From the NCBI GenBank assembly GCA_024226735.1, contig JAAELL010000331.1, positions 1 through 39,354 of the forward strand: 39,354 nucleotides of DNA, written 5' to 3'. Below, piece after piece: positions 8,072 through 16,547 of this stretch. Position 1 is the stretch's first letter, and each line of letters begins with the position of its first letter. The DNA is from a bacterium. GTDB lineage: Bacteria > Planctomycetota > UBA1135 > GCA-002686595. The notes below the pieces were generated by a model. It ran no database searches and was not told the DNA's origin. It worked only from the letters and a program-made list of their open reading frames with translations. A program made the translations under genes and the position numbers.

Positions 8072-10677
8072 TCTGGGGTTTGGCGCTTGGACCAACTCGC
8101 CGCCTGGGCGTCCTTGCCCAGGTCCGGCTCCGCGTCGTGCCACGAGCGATAGAACGCCTCCAAGACCTGCACGTACTGACGGACCTGCGGATGCTCGGGA
8201 GGGAGGACACCGGCGAGACGCTCGTGGCAATCCAGGTAGAGTGGCTCCGCTTCCTCGAAGCGACCGTCCTTGTACCGCGCCTCCGCCCGCTCGCCCGTGA
8301 GTAGCGGCTCGAGGATCGGGTTGGGGCTCCCCATGCGCTGCGAGAGCTCGATCGTCTTCACCGCGAGGGCTTCGGCGTCCTCCAGCTCGTCCGCGTCCAC
8401 CATGGCCATGACGACGTTGGCCTGGTGCAGAAGGGACTCGATGGCCTCTTCCCCACGCAATCGCCGGGAAGCCTGCCAGGCCCGTCGAACGTGCTCGAGG
8501 ATTCCGTTCAGGTCCTCCTTGCCCTGCGATAGGACTCCCAGGGCGTTGAGCGCGAGGATGCCTGACGGATGGTCGTCACCGAAGCGGTCCAGCAATCGCG
8601 TGGCGGCGGGCCGGATCAGGGCCTCCGCCTCCTCGATGCGCGAGTCGTCTCCCATGCTCGCCATCAAGCAGAGAACGAGACCGTAGTTGATGTCGAGCTG
8701 ACTCCGGAGCAGCTCGTTCGGGTCGGGGTGCCGCTCCCGCAGGGCTCGAATCTCGTCGTAGACCGACAGGGACTCCTCGTAACGCCCGGTATGTTGAAGC
8801 AGAGTCCCCAGGTTGTTCAAGGTGGGCGCCAGTACGTCCGGGAACTCGGCACGCGCGCTCGTCGCGTCGTCGATGACCGACCGCAAGGTCGCCTCGGCCG
8901 CCGCCACGTCCTGCCGCTGGAGCTCGGTGATGCCGCGGCCCGTGCGCGCGGCCAGCGCCCCTTCGCAAGCGGGCCCCTGAATGCCCTCCCATTGCCGGCG
9001 CAGCTCGTCGTACTGCTCGAGCGCAGCCTCGTGCCGCCCCAGCTTCCGCAGGCAGGTCGCGATCAGCTTGCCGGCTTCGAGGCTCTCGGGATCGCTGGCT
9101 CCGAGCTCCCCTGTTCGCAGTTCCCGGACGGAGTGCGCCACACGCAGGCTCGACTCGAACATCCCGAGCTGCTGCCGCACTTCGCCCAGACCCATCAGCA
9201 TGCGCGCGAGCGTCATCGGGTCGTCGCCCAGGTGCTTGCGGTAGGCCTCCTCGGCCACCGAGAGGTAGGGCTCATCGAGGGTCGCTCGGGCCAACGACAC
9301 GAAGTCGAGGCGATCGACGACGTCCGAGGCATCCGAGATGTCATGTCCCTCGGGCGCGTCGAAGCTCCTCGCGACCTGCTCCTCCACCGCCTCGCGCAAG
9401 GCCAATCGCATCGTCGCGATGTCGAGTCCCTTGAGATGCTCGTCCTGGGCCTGGAGCGCCAGCTCCAGTCGTGCTCGCTCGTCCTCGGCTCGGCGCCGAC
9501 CGCGTTCGGACACGAACACGAGCGAGCTCGCAGTCACCAGGACACCCGCGATGGCCAGCACCCGCGTCGGATGGCGACGCGCGTAGCGGCCCGCCGCCTC
9601 GAGGGGGCCGGGTTGCCGCGCCTGCACGCCCGTCCCGTTCAGCCACCCTTCGAGGTCCAGGCGCAGAGCGGTCACGGAGCTGTAGCGCCGGGACGGGCGC
9701 GGCTCGCTCGCTTGACGCGTGACCGAGTCGAGGTCCCTGGGAACGAGACCGACGTCGCGCCCGCGCATGCGCAGGCGCTCGCGCGGCGAGTACTCGACAC
9801 CGTTCTCGAGATCGCGGAAGGCCTTGGCGACTCCCGCACTCCCGAGCGGGTCGAGCGCTGCCTCGCCCACCAGGACCTCGAACAACAAGCGACCGATTTG
9901 AAAGATGTCCGAGGCGTAGGCCGGCGTCGTCCCCTCCTGGCCCATGCCGAGCTGCTCGGGGCTCATGTACGCCATGGTCCCCAGCATCTGCCCTTCGGCG
10001 GTGTGACGCGTCACATCCGGGTCCACGGGTCGCGCGATGCCGAAGTCGATGACGCGCACCTGCGGACCACCGTCTTCGTCGACGATCAGGACGTTCTCAG
10101 GTTTCAGGTCACGGTGCACGACCTGCTTGCCATGGATGTGCTCGACGGCACGGCAAACGTCGCGGATCAGTCGCACGCGAGCCCGCAGGTCCAGCCCACG
10201 CTTGCTGACGTACTCGTTGATCTTCTGGCCGTCGATCAGCGTCATGGCCAGGTACGGGCGCGGCTCCACGTTGAAGTCCACGACACGGGCCACGCCACTG
10301 TGGTTGCAGGTCGACAGCGTCTGGGCCTCTCGCTTGAAGCGCTCGAGAAGCTCCTCGTCCATCACCAGGTCGTCCCTCAACAGCTTGAGAGCCACCTTCC
10401 CCACGCCGGGCTTCGTGGCGAGCCAGACCTGACCGAAGCCGCCCGTGTCGAGGCGTCGAACCAACGTGTAGGGCCCGATCTTGGCCTGGCTCCGGAGGCG
10501 GTCGGAATCGGAACGGGCCTCGCGCTTCTCGATCTCCGAGTGCATCAGCACGGCGCGCCGCAAGTCCGCCCGCACCGACTCCGGTTGCTCCCGAACGAAC
10601 GCTTCACGCTCGTCTTCCGGCAGGTCGAGCACGGCATGGAGCAGGGAGAAGTCGATGGGTGCCGGATCGGGTCTCAT
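8068..10677 (-). CDS. Transmembrane Ser/Thr protein kinase with TPR-like sensor domain
   Basis: 869 residues. After a ~60-residue helical leader typical of planctomycete kinases, a Hanks-type kinase domain spans ~67-345. It has a glycine loop LDTGGFGQVWLA (~76), VALK lysine ~98, HRDLKPEN (Asp ~190), DFG at ~211-213, and GTMAYMSPEQL in the activation segment. All key catalytic residues are present, so it should be active. One membrane helix lies at ~371-390 (TRVLAIAGVLVTASSLVFVS). The outer ~470 residues are helical, with TPR-like pairs such as TLNNLGTLLQHTGRYEESLSVYDEI and the ALEQYDEL segment, suited to protein binding. It faces the ECF sigma factor gene, and the pair probably links an envelope signal to transcription; direct phosphorylation is inferred. 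The stop codon is provided by the palindromic element. Confidence 0.92.
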   Translation of the reverse strand: MRPDPAPIDFSLLHAVLDLPEDEREAFVREQPESVRADLRRAVLMHSEIEKREARSDSDRLRSQAKIGPYTLVRRLDTGGFGQVWLATKPGVGKVALKLLRDDLVMDEELLERFKREAQTLSTCNHSGVARVVDFNVEPRPYLAMTLIDGQKINEYVSKRGLDLRARVRLIRDVCRAVEHIHGKQVVHRDLKPENVLIVDEDGGPQVRVIDFGIARPVDPDVTRHTAEGQMLGTMAYMSPEQLGMGQEGTTPAYASDIFQIGRLLFEVLVGEAALDPLGSAGVAKAFRDLENGVEYSPRERLRMRGRDVGLVPRDLDSVTRQASEPRPSRRYSSVTALRLDLEGWLNGTGVQARQPGPLEAAGRYARRHPTRVLAIAGVLVTASSLVFVSERGRRRAEDERARLELALQAQDEHLKGLDIATMRLALREAVEEQVARSFDAPEGHDISDASDVVDRLDFVSLARATLDEPYLSVAEEAYRKHLGDDPMTLARMLMGLGEVRQQLGMFESSLRVAHSVRELRTGELGASDPESLEAGKLIATCLRKLGRHEAALEQYDELRRQWEGIQGPACEGALAARTGRGITELQRQDVAAAEATLRSVIDDATSARAEFPDVLAPTLNNLGTLLQHTGRYEESLSVYDEIRALRERHPDPNELLRSQLDINYGLVLCLMASMGDDSRIEEAEALIRPAATRLLDRFGDDHPSGILALNALGVLSQGKEDLNGILEHVRRAWQASRRLRGEEAIESLLHQANVVMAMVDADELEDAEALAVKTIELSQRMGSPNPILEPLLTGERAEARYKDGRFEEAEPLYLDCHERLAGVLPPEHPQVRQYVQVLEAFYRSWHDAEPDLGKDAQAASWSKRQTPD

Positions 10678-10721
10678 GGCGTGCCTGGTCGTTCGGGGAA
10701 GCGCGAAGGACGCACGCTGCC

Positions 10722-10751
10722 CCGGGCGCCCTGTTCCCGCAAGGCGCCCGG
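10722..10751 (-). terminator. 9-bp hairpin in the spacer between the VCBS and kinase genes
   Basis: CCGGGCGCC and GGCGCCCGG pair around a 12-nt loop, 29 nt after the minus-strand VCBS gene stop and upstream of the kinase start. No T-run follows. It may end the VCBS transcript and insulate the kinase gene. Confidence 0.35.
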
Positions 10752-10779
10752 AGGAAGAATCACCGCGTGCGCGCGAAAC

Positions 10780-12285
10780 CTAAAGGAACATCACCTCGAC
10801 GGCGTCGCTGAAGTTCGACGTCTGCGCGGGAATCGCATCCCGGTACCAGGCCTGAAAGTGCCAGGTCTGACCGGCGTTGACGCTGGTGGACCCGGTTGGA
10901 GTCGGCACCGTCTCCAGGTCCAGGGTGAGCTGGAAGCGCCCACCGACGCCGGAGAACTGGAGCTGACCCGGCTGGTTGTAGCGTCCGATCGCGCCCACCA
11001 TGCAGAGGACTCCCTGGCTGCCGCCAGGCTGGTTGACTACGCCCGGCGTCAGGGAAGTGATGTAGAAGCCGAAGACACTGGGGGGAAGCTGCGTCGTCAC
11101 GAGGGTCACCGCATTCAGGTTCACGAGGTCGCTACCCGAGACGGCGAGCACGGCGTTCACTCCCGTGGAGTTCGGCACGCTGGTGCAGTAGCCGTTGCCA
11201 AGTGTGCGCTGATTGAGGAAGACCCCCGGCGTGCTCGCGAAGATGTCGGCGTCCGAGTCGGCGTCCCCGTCGAACGCGACCACCGAGAGGGCTACGCCCG
11301 CGGTCGTTCCCGTCAGTGGTTGCGGCACGCCGAAGAAGGCCCCCCCCAAGTTCTCGATCCATCGAATCGAATTCGTCGCCCCGCCCACCACGTCGAGGTC
11401 GCCGTCCCCGTCCAGGTCGCCGGTGGCGACCGAGTAGGCTTGCGTCGCCCCGGTGTCCAGCACGACCTGGGAGCCGAACTGCACGCCCCCCAGGTTCCGG
11501 TACCAGGCCACCTTGTTGTCCCCCGACGAAGCCGAGAGCAGGTCCAAGCGTCCGTCCCCATCCAGGTCGGCCACGATCACGTCCCGCGCCTGGTCGGCCG
11601 CGGAGGTGACGGTGCGCACGGTATCGAACGCCCCCGCACCCAGGCTGCGAACCCAGCTGATGCGATCGTCCGAGAAGGAAGCGAGCACGATGTCGTCGAC
11701 CCCATCCGCGTCGAGGTCCGCCGAGCGAATCCGGGTGGGGTTGAGTATGCCGGTGACCACGTTGGTGCCGGGCCCGAACACCATCATGCCATTGTTGCAG
11801 AACCAGACCGCCCGGTCGGTCGAGCCGCTGATGGCCGCCACGTCCATATCTCCGTCGTTGTCGTAGTCGCCCGCGGTGACGCCGCGCAAGGTGCCGAGGG
11901 ACCCGACGGCCTGAGGCGGTCCGAACAGCGCTCCCCCGAAGCCCTGCATCCAGAAGATAGCGTTCGTGTCGGAGGTCAGCACGTCGAGCACGCCGTCTCC
12001 GTCCATGTCGACGAGCTCCATCGTCGGGAACGACACGTTCAGATTCGTGCGCTGCAGCGGCGTCCCGAACGTCCCGTTGCCAAGGTTCTCCACGGTCACC
12101 ACGTCCGCGAGTGAGCCAGTCTGAATCCCGATCAGGTCCAGGTCCCCGTCGAGGTCGATATCGAAGGGCTGCAGATCGCGCAGCGGCCCCCCGCCGAATT
12201 CCACCTGGGCGCCGAACTGTGGAAGGGCCGAGACGCCGCTGACGAGGACCGGCAGGGGCACGAATAGAGCAAGAGCGATACGCAT
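10780..12285 (-). CDS. Secreted FG-GAP/VCBS beta-propeller with shared C-terminal module
   Basis: 501 residues from the ATG at 12285, which follows a GGAGA ribosome site and opens a signal peptide (MRIALALFVPLPVLVSGVSA). An alternative start at 12369 only adds a non-signal stretch. Residues ~25-345 hold about seven repeats with the calcium-loop pattern D-x-D-x-DG-x-x-D (DIDLDGDLDLIG, DMDGDGVLDVL, DYDNDGDMDVA, DLDADGVDDIV, DLDGDGRLDLL, DLDGDGDLDVV), i.e. a seven-bladed propeller. Residues ~366-501 form the end module found on three other proteins here: YCTSVPNSTG, FGFYI, GVLCMVG, TWHFQAWYRD and SNFSDAVEVMF. Probably exported and attached or sorted through that module. The partner is unknown. 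Confidence 0.85.
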   Translation of the reverse strand: MRIALALFVPLPVLVSGVSALPQFGAQVEFGGGPLRDLQPFDIDLDGDLDLIGIQTGSLADVVTVENLGNGTFGTPLQRTNLNVSFPTMELVDMDGDGVLDVLTSDTNAIFWMQGFGGALFGPPQAVGSLGTLRGVTAGDYDNDGDMDVAAISGSTDRAVWFCNNGMMVFGPGTNVVTGILNPTRIRSADLDADGVDDIVLASFSDDRISWVRSLGAGAFDTVRTVTSAADQARDVIVADLDGDGRLDLLSASSGDNKVAWYRNLGGVQFGSQVVLDTGATQAYSVATGDLDGDGDLDVVGGATNSIRWIENLGGAFFGVPQPLTGTTAGVALSVVAFDGDADSDADIFASTPGVFLNQRTLGNGYCTSVPNSTGVNAVLAVSGSDLVNLNAVTLVTTQLPPSVFGFYITSLTPGVVNQPGGSQGVLCMVGAIGRYNQPGQLQFSGVGGRFQLTLDLETVPTPTGSTSVNAGQTWHFQAWYRDAIPAQTSNFSDAVEVMFL

Positions 12286-12444
12286 GTTTCGATCTCCGTG
12301 ACAGACGAAGAAGAGGGTGGATCGGAAAGCGGTTTGCCCGGCCCGGAGGGGCCAGTGCCGCGACGCCACTCCTCACGCAGGCGCTCGAGGGCACGGGACG
12401 CTTTTCCGAAGAATCTGTCGCGCCGCCGCGCGTGCTCAGTTGCC

Positions 12445-14250
12445 CTACTCGATCAGCTCGAGCTCACCGCCAGGGACGACGAGCCCGTAGCGCCCGTCCG
12501 TTCGCAACGAGACCTTCCGGCGGTCGACACCCCCGAGCGGCCCCCGTGGGCCGCTCGAGCGGAACACCACGAGGGTCCCATCCGCCGACAGGACGCCACC
12601 TCCGAGGTTGGTGAAGCTTCGGCTCGCTCCGTGCCTCGCGGGCCTTCCGAAGGAGATCGCGAGCTCGGGAGCTCCGCCGATTGCCTCGTCCTCCCACAGC
12701 TCACGGATCGAGCTCCTGTCGTGCAGATTCTCGATCCCGAGGGGGAGCCACACCCCGATCCGACCTCCGTTCTCCCGCTTCCACTGCGCCAGCCAAGTCT
12801 GCTCGGAGAGCATGGCTTCAGCGCGCTCGTAGTCGGCCAGAACGTCATTCCAGTCACGCTCGCCAGCCCCGCGAACCAGGACCCAGTCGATCGTCTCGGG
12901 CTCACGCACGAGCAGGTTCATCGCTGGAAGCCTCGGGCCCGACGGCCGCAAGCCGCGCAGCGGTTCGGGCGCGAACCGCTCTTCGACCGTCTCCCAGCCC
13001 GCGACCATCCGGTAGCTCACGAGAGCGAGTGCTTCCCGCGTGCGCTTGGCCAGCGTGTTCCAGACGGCGGTATCACTCCAGAGGGTCTCACGCCAGTTGG
13101 ACGTGCGCTCCAGCCGCCGGCGCATCGAGCCGTTCTCGAACGCCAGGTCGACCAGCGCGTGCGAGAGCTCGCGGTCGAGCGCGTACCAGCGCTCGTCTCC
13201 GGCGGCCACGTACCACGGCACGAGGTCGGGACCGTTCGACTCGTTGCTCAGGTAGATCCAAGGCTCCCCCGGGATCTCGATCAGCGTCGAGTGGCTCGTC
13301 GTCGACCGCTCAGGCGCGTACAGCAGGTGCTCGACGAGCATGCGCTTGATCGCGGAGAGCTCGAAGAGCCCGTCCAGCTCCGACGGAATCTCCAGCGGCC
13401 GCCCGTCGTGGTCCCTCCAGTCCCCCACGCACAGGCGCTTGATCTCGGGTACGTGCTCCCCGATCACGTCGTCCGTCAGGCCCAGGCTCGCGAGGTACGC
13501 GTCGGGCTCCTCGAGGATCTGCGCGGAGGACTCGCCGCGTCGCGGCCGCGAAGCGAGCACGCGCGCTCGAAGGTCCTCCACCGCGGCCATCGGGAGACGT
13601 TCTCCGTCCGCCGCGACGTAGCCGCCGCTGGAGCGTTCGTACTCTCGGACCGAGGCGCCGCTCATGAAGCAGCCCGACGTGTACTCGGCGACCAGAACCG
13701 GGCGTGTGGCTGCCGGTTCCTGCACGTAGAGCCACCTCGTGCCGGGCATGCGAAAGTGCCCGACGCACGGATGACCGTTCACCCGAACCTCGTAGCTCCC
13801 AGGCGCCAAGTCCAGGTTCGTGAGCGGAGCGAAGAAGCGGCCGTCCCGGTGGACCCGCTCACCCACGACCACTTCCACGGTCGACGCAGCACGGGCCTCG
13901 TCCACTGGCCAGGGGGTGAAGGTCACCGTCGCACGCGAGCCGTCCTGCAGCAGCACGCCCTGCGGAAGGTTGCGCCGGTCGAAGGTGAAGGGCTCGGGAA
14001 CAGCCGTTCGCCGTGCAGCGAGCTCCTCGACCCAACGCGTGCTAGGCCTCGGTGGCTCGCCGGTCACACGGGGCCGCTTCGGGTTCGGTCGATCGGGAGC
14101 CGCTGGCTGGCTGCGCACGGCCGGCCCGGAGCGCTCTTCCAGCTCACTGGAGGCGACGCGCTCCGGCTCCTGGAACCGGTTCGGGAGGATGATCGCGGCA
14201 GTGCCGGCAAGCATGCCGGTCGCAGCGAGGAGCAAGTGTGATGTGCGCAT
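12445..14250 (-). CDS. Unrecognised exported or membrane-anchored protein, ~601 aa
   Basis: The start is uncertain. The ATG at 14250 places a hydrophobic segment at once (MRTSHLLLAATGMLAGTAAIIL, ~1-22), fitting a signal peptide or anchor; an in-frame ATG at 14280 adds ten residues. After a proline-rich linker (~35-70) comes a globular region with no motif I can assign. Noticeable stretches are GSYEVRVNGHPCVGHFRMPG (a beta-sandwich-like fragment, ~155-175), a middle part rich in Trp and charged residues (WYVAAGDERWYALDRELSHAL), and a C-terminal part of beta-strand and glycine-rich character. Several His, Asp and Glu residues are present, but no known catalytic signature. Coding is supported by the uninterrupted frame, signal segment and spacing to same-strand neighbours. 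It sits between the VCBS and LamG-like genes and may work with them at the surface. Confidence 0.65.
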   Translation of the reverse strand: MRTSHLLLAATGMLAGTAAIILPNRFQEPERVASSELEERSGPAVRSQPAAPDRPNPKRPRVTGEPPRPSTRWVEELAARRTAVPEPFTFDRRNLPQGVLLQDGSRATVTFTPWPVDEARAASTVEVVVGERVHRDGRFFAPLTNLDLAPGSYEVRVNGHPCVGHFRMPGTRWLYVQEPAATRPVLVAEYTSGCFMSGASVREYERSSGGYVAADGERLPMAAVEDLRARVLASRPRRGESSAQILEEPDAYLASLGLTDDVIGEHVPEIKRLCVGDWRDHDGRPLEIPSELDGLFELSAIKRMLVEHLLYAPERSTTSHSTLIEIPGEPWIYLSNESNGPDLVPWYVAAGDERWYALDRELSHALVDLAFENGSMRRRLERTSNWRETLWSDTAVWNTLAKRTREALALVSYRMVAGWETVEERFAPEPLRGLRPSGPRLPAMNLLVREPETIDWVLVRGAGERDWNDVLADYERAEAMLSEQTWLAQWKRENGGRIGVWLPLGIENLHDRSSIRELWEDEAIGGAPELAISFGRPARHGASRSFTNLGGGVLSADGTLVVFRSSGPRGPLGGVDRRKVSLRTDGRYGLVVPGGELELIE

Positions 14251-14327
14251 CTTGGTCGGCCCGGGGGGGCGTGGCGCCATCTTGCTTTCATCGGTGCAAC
14301 GAGCCGGCAGACTTGATCGCCGTGGAA

Positions 14328-14346
14328 AAGGCGCCCGACTCGCCTT
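14328..14346 (-). terminator. Small intrinsic terminator after the LamG-like gene
   Basis: Read on the minus strand, AAGGCG-loop(7)-CGCCTT is followed by TT, giving a TTTT run at the base of the stem. It begins 10 nt past the stop at 14356. The stem is only 6 bp, so strength is moderate. Confidence 0.45.
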
Positions 14347-14355
14347 CGACCAGCG

Positions 14356-15471
14356 TCACTGAAACAGGATCGACAGTCCGTCGGTGAAGTTCGACGTCAG
14401 CGTCGGGTTCAGGTCGCGGAACCAGCACTGAAAGTTCCACGTCTCTCCGGCCATCGCCGGCATCGGTGGGTTGACGGGGATCGCGGTCGTGTCGACGTCG
14501 AGCTCGAAGGAGCCGCTCGGACCGGAGAAGCCGATCTGGGAGGGCGCGTTGTACCGACCGATGTTGCCCGCGAGACAGATCAAGCCCTGGCTGCCCGGCG
14601 GATTGAAGAGGCCTTGGGTGCGACCGGCGAGGAAGTAGCCGAACTGGTTGACCGGCAGGTTGCTCGCCATCAGCGTCAGCGGGAAGCCACCGGCCATGCT
14701 GCTCCCCGTCGCGGCGATCTCCGCCGAGGCCCCCGACGAGTTCGGCAGTGAAGGCGAGCAGTAGTTCGCCCCGATCGGCGGGAACCCGAGCGGCACGAGC
14801 TCGACGAAGTTCCAGTTGGCCGTCGCGGTCGACGGGCTGGAGCCGCTCCCCCAGTGCACGCCGCCGTTCGGTGCGTTGCCGTTCGCATTCTCGCGCGGGG
14901 CGGGCCCGAGGAGCACGCCGTCGTACCAGAACTGCGCGTCGAGCGTGCCTGCGGGCTTGCGGATCACGTACTGGTGGTAGCCGCCGTCGTTGCCCCCCGT
15001 GCAGACGTACTGGATGCCCGAGAGGAACAGGTCGGCGACGACGTCGTTTCCGGAGACCGTGAAGAAGGAGAGGTAGCGGTCGTCGCTGGCCGCGGTCCCG
15101 GTCGCGAACTCAGCGAAGACGTCGACGCCGCTCGCGCTCTCGATTCGCATGTCGAGCGTCAGCGCCCACCCCTGCATCGACAAGAGGTCCAGCTCGCCGG
15201 GCGTGAACAGCGCACCGTAGTGCGCCCGCCCACCGTTGAAGGTGGCCTGGTCGTCGATCTGCCACGCGTTGAGACCGGTCGTGCCGTCGGGCGAAAGCGG
15301 CGTCAGGCCGACCTGCCCGCTCGATGGATCGGTCAACGTCCACCCCTGCGTCTGCGGATCGGGCGCGAGCGGAGGGGAACCGGCGGAGCCCGCCGAGTAC
15401 ACGACGCCCTGCGCCGCCGCGGGAACGCAGAGAACCAAGGAGCTGATGAAGAGCATGGGAGCAGGAGCCAT
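14356..15471 (-). CDS. Secreted LamG-like (concanavalin-fold) protein with shared C-terminal module
   Basis: 371 residues. The ATG at 15471 has GAGGA upstream at suitable spacing and a signal peptide (APMLFISSLVLCVPAAAQG). The N-terminal half (~25-225) looks like a LamG/concanavalin-type jelly roll: GWTLTDPSSGQVG, LDMRIES, DDRYLSFFTVSG, GGYHQYVIRKPAG and AQFWYDGVLL follow the strand pattern of DUF1080/LamG-like sugar-binding domains. Residues ~237-371 are the shared end module (YCSPSLPNSSG, FGYFLAG, GLICLAG, TWNFQCWFRD, SNFTDGLSILF). It starts 24 nt after the sialate lyase stop on the same strand, so the two are probably one transcript. That suggests a binding role in sialoglycan use. Ligand unknown. 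Confidence 0.82.
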   Translation of the reverse strand: MAPAPMLFISSLVLCVPAAAQGVVYSAGSAGSPPLAPDPQTQGWTLTDPSSGQVGLTPLSPDGTTGLNAWQIDDQATFNGGRAHYGALFTPGELDLLSMQGWALTLDMRIESASGVDVFAEFATGTAASDDRYLSFFTVSGNDVVADLFLSGIQYVCTGGNDGGYHQYVIRKPAGTLDAQFWYDGVLLGPAPRENANGNAPNGGVHWGSGSSPSTATANWNFVELVPLGFPPIGANYCSPSLPNSSGASAEIAATGSSMAGGFPLTLMASNLPVNQFGYFLAGRTQGLFNPPGSQGLICLAGNIGRYNAPSQIGFSGPSGSFELDVDTTAIPVNPPMPAMAGETWNFQCWFRDLNPTLTSNFTDGLSILFQ

Positions 15472-15495
15472 ATCGAATCCTCGCCTGAGAAGAGC

Positions 15496-16434
15496 TCAAC
15501 CGCTTTCGGCAGCCGGCACCATCGTCTCAATCCAAGCGAAGAAGCCCATCGACGCGAGCTCTTCGCGCAGCGCGCGCTGACGCTCGGGCGCCAGCGGCTT
15601 GAAGGGTGCACGCGGGCCGCCGCAGTCGACGCCGAGCATCCCCATGACGGCCTTCGCGGCCGGCAGGAAGTCGTAGCTGGCGAGCTTCACGACCAGCTCC
15701 ACCGAACGCATCTGCTCACGCCGCGCACGATCGAGGTCGCCCGCCTCGAACGCACTCCGCAGCCGGTGGTACAGCGGCGCGGCGAAGTTGTAGGTACTGC
15801 CGACGAACCCGCGCGCGCCGAACGCCAGACCCGCGAGCATCGCCTCGTCGGTTCCCCACAAGACGTCGTAGCGCCCGCCACCGAAGTGCAGACAGCGCTG
15901 GAACTCCAGCATGTCCGTGTTCGTGTACTTGAGGCCCGCCAGAGCCGGAACGCGCGGCGCCGCGGCCTCGAGGAAGGCGTGCATCGAGAATGCGACGCCG
16001 GTCAACACGGGGATGTCGTAGTAGTAGAACGGCAGTTCCGGAACCACGGAGGCGACCCGAACGCACCAGTCGACGAGGTCGTCGAGCGTCGCCGGCTTGA
16101 AGTAGCGCGGCGGCGTGACGGCGATCGCGTCTGCGCCGATCTGCGCGGCGTGCGCGGCGAGGTGCTCGGCCTCCGGGAGACTCTCGTGCCCGCAGTGGAC
16201 GACGACGCGCAGGCCGTGCCGCGGCCCGACGCGCCCCCAGCTCTCGGCGAGCGCGAGGCGTTCGGGAACGGTGAGCGACAACCCCTCGCCCGTGCTGCCG
16301 GCCACGAAAACTCCGGCCACGTCCCAGGCAGCGAGGCGCCGCGCCTGGTCTTCGACGCGCTCGACGAGGAGCGCGCCGTCACGCGCGAGAGGTGTGTGCG
16401 GGGCAGCGATGAGGCCGGTCAGACGTATGGGCAT
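15496..16434 (-). CDS. nanA: N-acetylneuraminate lyase (DapA/NanA superfamily aldolase)
   Basis: 312 residues, the normal length for a class I aldolase TIM barrel. It splits N-acetylneuraminate to N-acetylmannosamine and pyruvate in the cytoplasm. Visible landmarks: VAGSTGEG at ~44-51 (the GSTGE pyruvate loop of sialate lyases; dihydrodipicolinate synthases mostly have GTTGE), YYYDIPVLTGV with the catalytic tyrosine at ~137-139, and GLKYTNTDM with the Schiff-base lysine at ~169. The context supports lyase over DapA: a GntR-family regulator diverges from it, a sialidase lies beyond, and an AGE-family epimerase that could take the ManNAc product is in the same window. The LamG-like gene follows 24 nt downstream. 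A role on a related 2-keto-3-deoxy sugar cannot be excluded. Confidence 0.85.
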   Translation of the reverse strand: MPIRLTGLIAAPHTPLARDGALLVERVEDQARRLAAWDVAGVFVAGSTGEGLSLTVPERLALAESWGRVGPRHGLRVVVHCGHESLPEAEHLAAHAAQIGADAIAVTPPRYFKPATLDDLVDWCVRVASVVPELPFYYYDIPVLTGVAFSMHAFLEAAAPRVPALAGLKYTNTDMLEFQRCLHFGGGRYDVLWGTDEAMLAGLAFGARGFVGSTYNFAAPLYHRLRSAFEAGDLDRARREQMRSVELVVKLASYDFLPAAKAVMGMLGVDCGGPRAPFKPLAPERQRALREELASMGFFAWIETMVPAAESG

Positions 16435-16473
16435 GGCTCACGAACCCGATCAGAAGAGCGGGAGAACAGGGCC

Positions 16474-16486
16474 GTTATAACATAAC
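16474..16486. promoter_or_regulatory. Candidate operator GTTAT-AAC-ATAAC for the GntR regulator
   Basis: A perfect inverted repeat with 5-bp half sites and a 3-bp spacer lies in an AT-rich island of the short divergent spacer, 39 nt upstream of the lyase start. Size and place suit a FadR-subfamily operator, and the AT-richness suggests it overlaps a promoter. Regulation of both flanking genes is inferred. Confidence 0.45.
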
Positions 16487-16547
16487 CTTTCGACTATGAG
16501 AAAATGATGGGGTGATCCTCACCTCGAGACCTAAGATTCCGCCCGCC

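Noticed and set aside
7904..8230. Short open frames in both directions through the palindromic element
   Set aside because: They give look-alike peptides on both strands (ARPTMHS...HCRPRL) purely because the DNA is palindromic. There is no ribosome site or family match.
8569..12114. A 1181-codon plus-strand open frame across the kinase and VCBS genes
   Set aside because: It spans two well-supported minus-strand genes and their spacer and has only low-complexity, motif-free translation. It is a shadow of codon usage.
12298..14241. A 647-codon plus-strand open frame opposite the unknown exported protein
   Set aside because: No leader or motif; the minus-strand frame has a hydrophobic N-terminus and plausible mixed secondary structure. 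The minus-strand choice is still less certain here than elsewhere.
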